Virus record (IMG/VR): IMGVR_UViG_3300025137_000110
Coordinates: 1 to 37,225 of that record
DNA length: 37,225 nucleotides
Reading direction: 5' to 3' (one strand)
Source of the DNA: a virus
The position numbers and the translations under genes are program-made. Below, one piece after another: positions 6,037 through 13,061 of the stretch (position 1 is its first letter; each line of letters opens with the position of its first letter). The notes beneath the pieces are model-generated. The model was not told the origin of the DNA, did not search any database, and saw only the letters and a program-made list of their open reading frames with translations.

Positions 6037-7013
6037 GATGTAGGGAGGTCACCGAATGTTTCTTTCCAGTCTTGGTAGACAGGTGCAAGGATATGCTTTG
6101 CTTTGTTGATAATATCTAAGGTTAGTGGATCGGTATCGGAGGACCATTGATCCTGTAGGTAAGGGTATTTGGGAGCATTGATACCTTTATCAGGGTAGTA
6201 AGCGTTTTGGTGGAGTGTATGTAGTGGAAACTCTAAGAAGTCTGAGAGATTTTGTAAGGATGATGTTGAGGGATTCCAGAGGTCTTCCATGATAATAGCA
6301 TGAACCCTCTCTGGGAAAGCGGTGGACCAAGTTTTGAATAGTTTAGCGTATGCTGTATGTTCATCAATGCCTTTAGTTAGTAGGGCATGAGTGGTATCTT
6401 TGAAGTATTTCTTAGGTGTTCTATCGAGATCAGACATCCAAGCACCGCGACGGTTGAAACCCTCTCTTTGAGATGAAAGTTCAAATGCTTGCAGATCATT
6501 GATCAGGTAATTGATATGAGACCAAAGGCGTTTGATAGGGTCTCTGAAGATCATGATGACTTTGATGTCAAAGTAATGATCTAAGGATGGTTTGATATGT
6601 TGTAAGAAAGGTAATTGAAGGGATGCATTAGAGTTATTGAAATCTACTACAGAATGATAATGTGGTTTTATATTGTTGTATTGTTTTTGATGATAGGATA
6701 TGTATTTTTCTATAGTAAATGGTGGGGACATAAAGTCCTTTTCGGATTGAATATCAACTGTACCTAGGAGGGGGTTATTAGAAACCAGTGTAGGTAGTTT
6801 AGCATTAGATGGATTATCTAAGTTATGATGATAACGTTTTAGTGCAGATTCTTGATTATTACGACCTTGCATGAAAGTAAGGTAACCATGCTGTTGTGCC
6901 CTCCAAGAGTGGCAATAATGGTTATCATGAGATAGTGTGTATAATAAAGGTGTGGTGGCAGAATGTGGAGTGCCGACACCAAATAACAAAGGGATTTTAT
7001 GCATCACCACCAT
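6021..7013 (-). CDS. PAPS-dependent sulfotransferase-like protein, copy 1
   Basis: About 330 aa. The N-terminal PLLFGVGTPHSATTPLLYTL matches the 5'-phosphosulfate loop of sulfotransferases in position and shape, and VIMIFRDPIKRLWS (about 142-155) is a clear 3'-phosphate-binding motif (RDPxxRxxS). Such enzymes move sulfate from PAPS to hydroxyl or amino groups of sugars, lipids or proteins. The middle (PPFTIEKYISYH...VVDFNNSN) and the C-terminus (NAPKYPYLQDQW) are shared with the copies at 8615 and 9785. The loop has His where many family members have Arg or Lys. ATG 7013 overlaps the previous stop (TGATG); a second ATG at 7004 is possible. The acceptor is unknown. Confidence 0.8.
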   Translation of the reverse strand: MVVMHKIPLLFGVGTPHSATTPLLYTLSHDNHYCHSWRAQQHGYLTFMQGRNNQESALKRYHHNLDNPSNAKLPTLVSNNPLLGTVDIQSEKDFMSPPFTIEKYISYHQKQYNNIKPHYHSVVDFNNSNASLQLPFLQHIKPSLDHYFDIKVIMIFRDPIKRLWSHINYLINDLQAFELSSQREGFNRRGAWMSDLDRTPKKYFKDTTHALLTKGIDEHTAYAKLFKTWSTAFPERVHAIIMEDLWNPSTSSLQNLSDFLEFPLHTLHQNAYYPDKGINAPKYPYLQDQWSSDTDPLTLDIINKAKHILAPVYQDWKETFGDLPTSWIHP

Positions 7014-7282
7014 CAAAGGTCACCGAATTTATCTCTCATATCTTCACGTTGGTTCTTGAGGGATGTGAAGGCACCGTCTATGAAACCACGACGATATTCC
7101 CAGGTATCACCACCAGTTTTACCTCTAGAAGGGTTGATGCATAGTGAGGAATCTGGATCATCTTTTCTAAGGTTATTGCATACTAAACCAGCAAGATCGA
7201 GATCTTTACCGGGTTTGCCGGTGCCTTGCCAATAGAGTACTCCTTCCATCCAGGTAGCACCACACTTCTCACATTTCTTCAT
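7013..7282 (-). CDS. conserved 89-aa Cys-rich cyanophage protein
   Basis: Starts MKKCEKCGATWMEGVLYWQG and continues to DLAGLVCNN and SSLCINPSRG. The CxxC pair at residues 4-7 and later Cys residues (34 and 48) suggest a small zinc-binding fold. I recognise the CEKCGATW...DLAGLVCN pattern from hypothetical proteins of T4-like cyanophages. The stop shares its last base with the ATG of sulfotransferase copy 1, so the two are probably translated together. It separates the two sulfotransferase/SGNH pairs along with the DUF3310 gene. The role is unknown; zinc binding is inferred. Confidence 0.7.
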   Translation of the reverse strand: MKKCEKCGATWMEGVLYWQGTGKPGKDLDLAGLVCNNLRKDDPDSSLCINPSRGKTGGDTWEYRRGFIDGAFTSLKNQREDMRDKFGDL

Positions 7283-7324
7283 GGGGAGAACAGTAGTAAT
7301 TGATCAAATTATTTAGAGTATAGT

Positions 7325-7555
7325 TTAGCGATTTCTTTCTTGAGATGCGAGTAATAATGCCTTTTCAATATAAACCTGTGCTTTACGGAGATCGTGTAAG
7401 TAATCTTCATGAGGTTTATGACCAGCACGACAGACATACTTTACGACATTACCACAGAAGAAGTCTAAGTTTTGATCAGCAATAAAATCCCATACTTGAA
7501 TAGATCCTTGTTGATAGTGTGCAGGACTGTATTTACTCTCTGTGTTTTCAGACAT
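7325..7555 (-). CDS. DUF3310 family protein
   Basis: The 76-aa product contains HYQQGSIQVWDFIADQNLDF and GNVVKYVCRAGHKP, then EDYLHDLRKAQVYIEKAL. This is the DUF3310 signature (HY..G.I...DFI.DQ.LDF..GN..KY..RAG.K....DL.KA..Y). The family is widespread in phages and is sometimes labelled a nucleotide kinase; I see no P-loop here and would not assign that activity. It is the first gene behind a sigma70-like promoter within the minus-strand operon, with a short leader and no clear Shine-Dalgarno. It is unrelated by sequence to the sulfotransferase and SGNH genes on both sides. Confidence 0.9.
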   Translation of the reverse strand: MSENTESKYSPAHYQQGSIQVWDFIADQNLDFFCGNVVKYVCRAGHKPHEDYLHDLRKAQVYIEKALLLASQERNR

Positions 7556-7576
7556 GGATATCAGTGACGTGATACA

Positions 7577-7606
7577 ATCATAGCATCGACGCTACATGTT
7601 TGTCAA
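7577..7606 (-). promoter_or_regulatory. sigma70-type promoter inside the minus-strand operon
   Basis: On the minus strand: TTGACA (7606-7601), 18 bases, TATGAT (7582-7577). The expected start is near 7570, about 14 bases before the DUF3310 ATG. A perfect -35 and a 5/6 -10 make this the best host-type promoter in the window. It would drive DUF3310, the Cys-rich gene and sulfotransferase/SGNH copy 1 independently of copy 2. Confidence 0.75.
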
Positions 7607-7685
7607 GGAGGTTAGCGATTACTATTGGAGCACCGGAAACCTCTGCCGTCATTTGTGGCGGATGCCCCTCAGGTCAAAGTACTGT

Positions 7686-8504
7686 TTACATCTTTGCTTT
7701 TATTGCAGCGTCCATCCAATCTGCAATCTTTGCTTGAGATGCTGCGGTGGGTAGAATAGCGTGAGGGTTGACTGCCTTCTTCTCTACCAAATACTTTGTC
7801 CGCTTACAATCTTGATGATTGGACTGACCGGAGGCATCAGTATCCTCTTCAGGAGTCCAACCTGCATCTACAGCAAGCATGGTCAGCAAAGAACGATCGT
7901 CCTTATCAGTAAACAGATAGTTGTCAGGTACCGTGGTGTACTTGGTCTGGTTGAGTTCATCATACCAGAAGACCTTATAACCAAGGTTAGTCAGATAACG
8001 ATTCCAGTGGGCAATGTTATATGACAACTGTTCAAGTTCATTCGCTTCACTATAGTGATTCTTGACATACTTGAACATGTCAAAATCTTTAGTCTTCAAC
8101 TTATTAGCATTGTTACCATATCCGTTAGCATACAGAACACCAACATATCCTTTGCCAGAGGCATTGAAACCCATTGAGTCATCGTTCATGTAAATTTCAT
8201 GACGGGCAAGGTGAGGAACACCCACCAAAACAATAGTCTCAGCAGCATCAGTGCCGTCAAGAACTTCCGTCATCTGACGGAAGTTTCTCATATTGCTGGA
8301 ACCAACACGAGCATATGTAGTCAGTTCCCAACCATTTTTCTCGGCAAGGAGGTTCTTCCAAGTTAGGGGGTTGTTTTTATCCTTATCGTAAGTAGTTTCA
8401 CCTGCAATACAGCATGCGGTCTTATATTCTGCCAACGTCATACCATCAATGTAACCCGCCCCTGTTCCTTGGGTCCAAGAAGATCCAAACGTAAGGAGTT
8501 TCAT
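7686..8504 (-). CDS. SGNH/GDSL hydrolase-like protein, copy 2
   Basis: The 272-aa product starts MKLLTFGSSWTQGTGAGYID; GSSW places a Ser (residue 9) where SGNH block I has its nucleophile, and ARVGSSN (65-71) fits block II. VLVGVPHLARHEIY (92-105) aligns with copy 1 in the region of block III, without the usual Asn. The C-terminal VNPHAILPTAAS (245-256) aligns with the HPT segment of copy 1, but Leu251 stands where copy 1 has His237. Either His248 serves as base or this copy is not a classical hydrolase. It follows sulfotransferase copy 2 by 110 bases and is separated from DUF3310 by a 130-base gap holding a promoter. Confidence 0.65.
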   Translation of the reverse strand: MKLLTFGSSWTQGTGAGYIDGMTLAEYKTACCIAGETTYDKDKNNPLTWKNLLAEKNGWELTTYARVGSSNMRNFRQMTEVLDGTDAAETIVLVGVPHLARHEIYMNDDSMGFNASGKGYVGVLYANGYGNNANKLKTKDFDMFKYVKNHYSEANELEQLSYNIAHWNRYLTNLGYKVFWYDELNQTKYTTVPDNYLFTDKDDRSLLTMLAVDAGWTPEEDTDASGQSNHQDCKRTKYLVEKKAVNPHAILPTAASQAKIADWMDAAIKAKM

Positions 8505-8553
8505 TTATACTTCGTGCGATGGTATAGTAAGCATGATCTTCCATGCCCTCTGG

Positions 8554-8560
8554 TATTTAT
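8554..8560 (-). promoter_or_regulatory. possible T4-type late promoter before SGNH copy 2
   Basis: ATAAATA on the minus strand in GATAAATACC, about 50 bases before the ATG at 8504 and inside the 110-base gap after sulfotransferase copy 2. The position is suitable; the core is short and could be chance. Confidence 0.4.
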
Positions 8561-8614
8561 CAGAGACTAATTTCCTAATCATCAGCAATGACATCAAGGT
8601 CGTTTGGTATGCGA

Positions 8615-9601
8615 CTACTTCTTCCATGAATTTGGGATATAACCGAAAGTGCTGTAAAAATCAACATAGTATCTAGACATACTATGAAGTGCTCGTTGAT
8701 ATTCTTCGTCATTCAATTCTTGAATATCGCTTCCCCACTGATCTTGAAGAAATTCATACTGTGGAGCATTCTTTCCCATAAACGGAACATAGGCATTTTC
8801 ATGAATTTTTTCAACTTTATATGACAAAAAATCTGATAATTGTTGTAATTGATTTTTTTCTTGTTTTTTATCCCAAAAATCTTCCATTATAACAGTATAA
8901 ACGTTTTCTTTACCAAAAACATCTGCGTATTTGGCATAACCTCCCAGGTAATCTGAATTAGGTGAGTACCAACCTTGCGAAAGATAGTAAAAAAACAGTT
9001 TTGTGTGCTTTTTTTGCCGAATTAGCGACTGGACTTTGAAATCGTTGTGATTTCTTGATCCAAAATCAATAGTTTTGGCAAAAAGACTTCCAATTTCCGA
9101 ATAATAACGTCTTACTGGGTCCCGAAATTCCATCAAAACCTTGACATTGAAGTGATCAAGTATTTTTGGTGCAATTTGTTTCAAAAATCCATAATCCAAA
9201 CCCCAATTTCCGTTACAAAAATCACAAACGGCGGCATAATCACCTTTTATGTTGTCCCAGTGCGTCAAATAGTACTCAATGTAGTCATCAATTTTGATTT
9301 TTTTCCGAAAAAAGATGTCTATCGGGGTGTCCTTGGCAATGTCGTTGCGAGATGATAGAATTTTACCCCAAGGATGGTCATATGGGCGTTTACCAATTGA
9401 TCCTTCCATTGCACGAGAGTTTGCTTTCTTGAAAACCTCATTGAAATAGTCATCATTCTTCTGTAGTTTCACCAAAAACCAATTTTCTTTATAATGTCCC
9501 TGATGAGCGTACTTATTATCCAACGCAAGAGTGTAAAACATGGGTGTGGTTGCCGACCACCCAGTGCCAGGGTTGATTAGTAGTGTTGGTTTCGTAATCA
9601 T
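8615..9601 (-). CDS. PAPS-dependent sulfotransferase-like protein, copy 2
   Basis: 328 aa starting MITKPTLLINPGTGWSATTP; GTGWSATT (12-19) corresponds to the PAPS 5'-phosphosulfate loop and VLMEFRDPVRRYYS (155-168) to the 3'-phosphate motif. KIDDYIEYYLTHWDNIK and AVCDFCNGNWG in the middle and NAPQYEFLQDQWGSD near the end are shared with the other two copies, showing a common origin. The product is Lys- and aromatic-rich, and the DNA is visibly richer in A/T runs than copy 1. It is the first gene of the minus-strand unit and is divergent from the + strand unit, with only 28 bases between the start codons. Substrate unknown. Confidence 0.82.
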   Translation of the reverse strand: MITKPTLLINPGTGWSATTPMFYTLALDNKYAHQGHYKENWFLVKLQKNDDYFNEVFKKANSRAMEGSIGKRPYDHPWGKILSSRNDIAKDTPIDIFFRKKIKIDDYIEYYLTHWDNIKGDYAAVCDFCNGNWGLDYGFLKQIAPKILDHFNVKVLMEFRDPVRRYYSEIGSLFAKTIDFGSRNHNDFKVQSLIRQKKHTKLFFYYLSQGWYSPNSDYLGGYAKYADVFGKENVYTVIMEDFWDKKQEKNQLQQLSDFLSYKVEKIHENAYVPFMGKNAPQYEFLQDQWGSDIQELNDEEYQRALHSMSRYYVDFYSTFGYIPNSWKK

Positions 9602-9629
9602 ATATATTATACGAAATACGAGGTAAAGT

Positions 9630-9788
9630 ATGCCGTATGATATCTATCTAGACAAAAAAATTATCTTCAAAGAATTGACAAAAGAACAAGCAGAAGACAT
9701 TCAAGTTACAATGCAACAAATGATTATGGCGGGGATAAAAACTGACTACACAAGGGAACAAATTAGAATTGAACTTTCTAAACCATGA
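9630..9788 (+). CDS. hypothetical 52-aa protein
   Basis: ATG behind GAGGTAAAGT, a plausible ribosome-binding site, and an ATGA overlap with the sulfotransferase that follows. The product MPYDIYLDKKIIFKELTKEQ, then a helix, ends REQIRIELSKP. Its outline (YDIY..K....LT.E.AE followed by a helix and I.IE) resembles the 54-aa protein at 13062, so the two may be paralogues bracketing the + strand part of the island. No function known. Confidence 0.6.
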   Translation: MPYDIYLDKKIIFKELTKEQAEDIQVTMQQMIMAGIKTDYTREQIRIELSKP

Positions 9789-10678
9789 AACCCACCCTAT
9801 TTTTGAATGTTGGTACTGGATGGTCTGGTACAACTCCTTTATATTACACTTTAGGTTGGTATAACAAGTATTGTCATGCAGGACATCGGAAAGAGAAGGG
9901 ATATTTGTGGTTGATAAACTTAGCAGAAGAAAAAAAGACGTTTGAACGGGTTAGATTCTACAAAGAATTTTTTGGACCATCAAAAAAGTCAACATCAACG
10001 AGAAAACCGAAAATATTCACTCACGAGTCCCCTCATGTTGCAGGAAAGTGGACTGAGGAAGAAGTAAAGTATTTTTGGTCTCCTCCATTTACGCTAGACA
10101 AGTATATTGAGTATTATGAAAAGCATTGGGACAATATCAAAGATGAGTATAAGGCAGTAGCAGATTTTAGTAACCCAAATGGTTATTGTGATGAAAATTT
10201 TGTCATGTCGATTGCTCCTGATCTAAAAAAACACTTTGACGTAAAAATTAGCATTGTTTTCCGAGATCCGATTCGTAGATTGTGGTCTATGCGTCAAAAA
10301 CAAAATCCTCGTGACCCAGTTCGCCATTTTATGAAATCTGGTGTTGATTTTGGGTATACAGAAATGTTTTTGAAGTGGGCAATGGCATTTGGATCAGAAA
10401 ATTGTCATATTACAATTATGGAAGATTTTTGGAATGGAGAAACTCAATCATTGTCAGATTTTATCGGATATGAAATCAAGGACGTTCATAAAAACGCATA
10501 TGTGCCGGATTTAGGTCCAGCAGCACCCCACATACAGTATTTGAACGATCAGTGGGAATCTGACGTAATGCATATGCCAAAAGAGACGATGGAGTATGCA
10601 AAAGAAATGTGTGCACCAATATATGAAAATTTCAAGATGTATTTCGGTTATTTGCCACAAAGGTGGGAAGTAATCTAG
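9785..10678 (+). CDS. PAPS-dependent sulfotransferase-like protein, copy 3
   Basis: 297 aa starting MKPTLFLNVGTGWSGTTPLY. GTGWSGTT (10-17) is the closest of the three copies to the family consensus for the 5'-phosphosulfate loop, and SIVFRDPIRRLWS (146-158) is a clean 3'-phosphate motif. SPPFTLDKYIEYYEKHWDNI (99-118) and AAPHIQYLNDQWESD match the other copies. It is shorter in the region between the loop and SPPFT and after the RDP motif. It is coupled by ATGA to the small ORF upstream and followed by the carbamoyltransferase unit, so it belongs to the + strand part of the tailoring island. Acceptor unknown. Confidence 0.83.
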   Translation: MKPTLFLNVGTGWSGTTPLYYTLGWYNKYCHAGHRKEKGYLWLINLAEEKKTFERVRFYKEFFGPSKKSTSTRKPKIFTHESPHVAGKWTEEEVKYFWSPPFTLDKYIEYYEKHWDNIKDEYKAVADFSNPNGYCDENFVMSIAPDLKKHFDVKISIVFRDPIRRLWSMRQKQNPRDPVRHFMKSGVDFGYTEMFLKWAMAFGSENCHITIMEDFWNGETQSLSDFIGYEIKDVHKNAYVPDLGPAAPHIQYLNDQWESDVMHMPKETMEYAKEMCAPIYENFKMYFGYLPQRWEVI

Positions 10679-10705
10679 CATACATATAAAACACTATTCA
10701 TCCCT

Positions 10706-10825
10706 ATGTTCAATCCGTTTTCTTGGTTACTTACACAGTGGCGGTTACGTCAAATTCGCAGAATGGACCCGTTCGTTTACGAAGATGATGATGATATGGA
10801 TGAGGAACTTCCCCCGGACTTATGA
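10706..10825 (+). CDS. 39-aa ORF coupled to the carbamoyltransferase
   Basis: ATG 10706 opens a frame whose TGA overlaps the carbamoyltransferase ATG (ATGA at 10822-10825). The product MFNPFSWLLTQWRLRQIRRM is amphipathic and basic, followed by a very acidic tail (DPFVYEDDDDMDEELPPDL). Short proteins with a MFN-type N-terminus and an acidic DDD tail seem familiar from cyanophages. It could be a real peptide or a coupling leader. Confidence 0.5.
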   Translation: MFNPFSWLLTQWRLRQIRRMDPFVYEDDDDMDEELPPDL

Positions 10826-12207
10826 TTGGGTTTTCTGAAGGTTTTCATGACTCAGCAGTTGCAGTAGTTCATGAAGATAGAATTATCTTTGCCACACATG
10901 GCGAAAGATATTCAAAGAAGAAACATGACAAAAAATTATGTGATGAAGCTGCATTTATGGCAGAGGCACTGAATACTTATGATAGTGTCTACGCTTTTTA
11001 TGAAAAATGGTTTCCGAAGCGTGCAAGACAATTTTTTGCAGGTCAGAGACATTGGAATAAACCTAGAGACTTGAGATTTCGTCCTACAGTAGATTTCAAC
11101 CATCATTTGTCTCATGCTGCCGCTGCCTTCCAAACTTCTGTGTTTGATCAGTCATCATGCGTTGTGGTAGACAGTATTGGTGAGTGGGACTGTAGTTCTG
11201 TCTGGGTTGCTAATATGATTGACGGAAGAGCAAAATATACAAAAGTTTGGTCTCAGAAATATCCAAAATCGATTGGTCTTTGGTATTCTGCTCTAACAAA
11301 GTATGCAGGTCTTCGTCCTTTGGATGAAGAGTATATTTTTATGGGTATGGCAGCATTTGGAGAAAATAATCATGAGCATGAACTTAGAAAACTTCTAACT
11401 CGCAATAATCATCGTGGGGTCAATATTGACTTCACAAATTCAACTTTTGACTTAGCAAAGAGTGCACAAGTTGTTTTAGAACAAGAACTATCTAAAATTT
11501 TCAAAATAGCACTTGAGTACAGTAATAACGTTTGTTATGGTGGTGGAGTTGCTCTAAACTGTGTTGCTAATACCAAATTACGGGAAATATGTAATTTATG
11601 GATTATGCCTAACCCAGGAGACGCTGGAGCAGCATTAGGTGCTGCATTGTTGGTATCTGGTAAGAAAGTGCAGTGGACGCCTTACTGTGGGCATAATATT
11701 GACCGTAAGGTTGATCCTAAAGAAGTTGTTGAATGTTTACTTGAAAATGGGGTTGTAGGTATTGCAAATGGGAAGGCAGAGTATGGTCCCCGTGCTTTAG
11801 GTAATAGATCACTTTTGGCGGACCCTAGGAAAGTTGAAAACAAAGAAATAGTAAATCGTATCAAAAAACGTCAACAATTCCGACCTTTTGCTCCGGCAAT
11901 CCTAGAGGAGTATTGTCAAGATTATTTTGACATGAAGCATTCCCACTCTAGGTATATGTCATATGTCTATCAGTGTCTGCGTTCTGAGGAGATTCCTGCT
12001 GCTGTACACGTCGATAATAGTGCAAGAGTACAAACAGTGCCTGAGACTTCTGATAGCATTCTAAGACCAATATTGGAAGAGTGGTATCGTGTTACCGATT
12101 GTCCTGTACTATTGAATACTTCATTGAACATAAAAGGGAAACCAATGGTCAATGATTGGGGTGATGCACTGGATTTCAAAGAAAAATATAACGTAAAAGT
12201 GTTCTAG
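10822..12207 (+). CDS. NodU/CmcH/TobZ-type O-carbamoyltransferase
   Basis: 461 aa. The N-terminal Kae1-like part has SEGFHDSAVAVV, GERYSKKKHD (27-36) and the metal-binding-like HHLSHAAAAF (94-103), then GGGVALNCVAN (about 240-250) and NPGDAGAALGAAL. The C-terminal YrdC-like part shows AEYGPRALGNRSLLADPR (about 319-336), FRPFAPAI and LLNTSLNIKGKP (about 430-441). These enzymes use ATP and carbamoyl phosphate to make a carbamoyl-adenylate and transfer the carbamoyl group to a hydroxyl, classically on a sugar or antibiotic; from memory, one phage branch modifies 5-hydroxymethylcytosine. The protein is shorter than NodU-type relatives of about 550 aa. All core motifs are present, so activity is likely; the acceptor is unknown. 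Neighbours favour a glycan. Confidence 0.9.
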   Translation: MIGFSEGFHDSAVAVVHEDRIIFATHGERYSKKKHDKKLCDEAAFMAEALNTYDSVYAFYEKWFPKRARQFFAGQRHWNKPRDLRFRPTVDFNHHLSHAAAAFQTSVFDQSSCVVVDSIGEWDCSSVWVANMIDGRAKYTKVWSQKYPKSIGLWYSALTKYAGLRPLDEEYIFMGMAAFGENNHEHELRKLLTRNNHRGVNIDFTNSTFDLAKSAQVVLEQELSKIFKIALEYSNNVCYGGGVALNCVANTKLREICNLWIMPNPGDAGAALGAALLVSGKKVQWTPYCGHNIDRKVDPKEVVECLLENGVVGIANGKAEYGPRALGNRSLLADPRKVENKEIVNRIKKRQQFRPFAPAILEEYCQDYFDMKHSHSRYMSYVYQCLRSEEIPAAVHVDNSARVQTVPETSDSILRPILEEWYRVTDCPVLLNTSLNIKGKPMVNDWGDALDFKEKYNVKVF

Positions 12208-12227
12208 ATGTTCTAACCTATATAACG

Positions 12228-12236
12228 TGGTATAAT
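12228..12236 (+). promoter_or_regulatory. extended -10 promoter before the glycosyltransferase
   Basis: TGGTATAAT: a perfect TATAAT (12231-12236) with TG one base upstream, the extended -10 form that tolerates a weak -35. No good -35 is visible. The start would be near 12243, short of the ATG at 12260. Confidence 0.5.
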
Positions 12237-12259
12237 TGATTTGACACTGATTTTATTTC

Positions 12260-13027
12260 ATGGCTAAAGGATTCCGGGTGGTAACGACTCCACCTGAAAG
12301 CGAAGACGCAAAACAAAAGTCAGAAGAGTTTAGTATTGATGCTGCTCGCGAATTAGTAAAAGGAAAAACATTCGTTTTTTGTCTTCCTGGACGTACAGTT
12401 TCATATATCTATCTAAAGAATTTTGTACAACTCGCTTTTGAGATTGTGCAACGTGGAGGTTCTTTGCAAATCTCCCAAGATTATTCTTCAATGGTCAACT
12501 TTGCCCGTTGTAAGTGTTTGGGTGCAAATGTACTACAAGGTCCTGATCAAGAACCTTGGCAAGGTAATCTAAAGTATGATTATCAATTGTGGATTGATAG
12601 TGATATTGTTTTTGGTTTAGAGCAGTTCTATCGCCTCCTCTGGATGGACAAAGATATTGCTGGTGGATGGTATGTAACTGAAGATGGTCAAACAACATCT
12701 GTTGCACATTGGTTAGAAGAGGAAGATTTCAAAAATAATGGTGGTGTGATGAACCATGAGATGGTTGATGGTATCCAAAAGCGTCGTAAACCATTCACTG
12801 TAGACTATACCGGTTTCGGTTGGTTATTGATCAAGCATGGTGTGTTTGAGAATGAGAAGATCAAGTATCCTTGGTTTGCACCACAGATGCAAGTTTTTGA
12901 ATCTGGTGAAGTACAAGATATGTGTGGTGAAGACGTATCATTCTGTCTTGAGGCACAGAAAGCAGGTTTTGAAATTTGGTGTGATCCCAAATGTCGAGTT
13001 GGACATGAGAAGACTCGAATTCTTTGA
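12260..13027 (+). CDS. GT-A-like glycosyltransferase
   Basis: 255 aa. After a polar N-terminus, VFCLPGRTVSYIYLKNF (39-55) starts the nucleotide-sugar-binding part. YDYQLWIDSDIVF contains a DxD-type motif (Asp113-Ser-Asp115) that normally binds the divalent metal and sugar nucleotide. CGEDVSFCLEAQKAGF (222-237) and the final His (CRVGHEK, His249) fit the acceptor-side acidic residue and metal-binding His of GT-A enzymes. There is no signal peptide or membrane segment, so it acts in the cytoplasm. A protein of this type often lies just upstream of gp25 in T4-like cyanophages, from memory. Sugar donor and acceptor are unknown. It may prepare the sugars that the sulfo- and carbamoyltransferases decorate, which is inference. 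Confidence 0.75.
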   Translation: MAKGFRVVTTPPESEDAKQKSEEFSIDAARELVKGKTFVFCLPGRTVSYIYLKNFVQLAFEIVQRGGSLQISQDYSSMVNFARCKCLGANVLQGPDQEPWQGNLKYDYQLWIDSDIVFGLEQFYRLLWMDKDIAGGWYVTEDGQTTSVAHWLEEEDFKNNGGVMNHEMVDGIQKRRKPFTVDYTGFGWLLIKHGVFENEKIKYPWFAPQMQVFESGEVQDMCGEDVSFCLEAQKAGFEIWCDPKCRVGHEKTRIL

Positions 13028-13061
13028 TTTGTATATATAATGTATTGTTGCCATAATACAT

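Noticed and set aside
7325-7555. Nucleotide kinase activity for the DUF3310 protein
   Set aside because: The label is used for the family, but no P-loop or other nucleotide-binding motif is visible in these 76 residues.
6896-8024. Plus-strand ORFs of 69-87 codons opposite the minus operon
   Set aside because: They are antisense to well-supported sulfotransferase, Cys-rich and SGNH-like genes and carry no motifs.
5245-10678. Recent DNA-level duplication of sulfotransferase genes
   Set aside because: Similarity is visible only in the protein motifs; the DNA of the three copies differs widely, so any duplication is old or the copies were gained separately.
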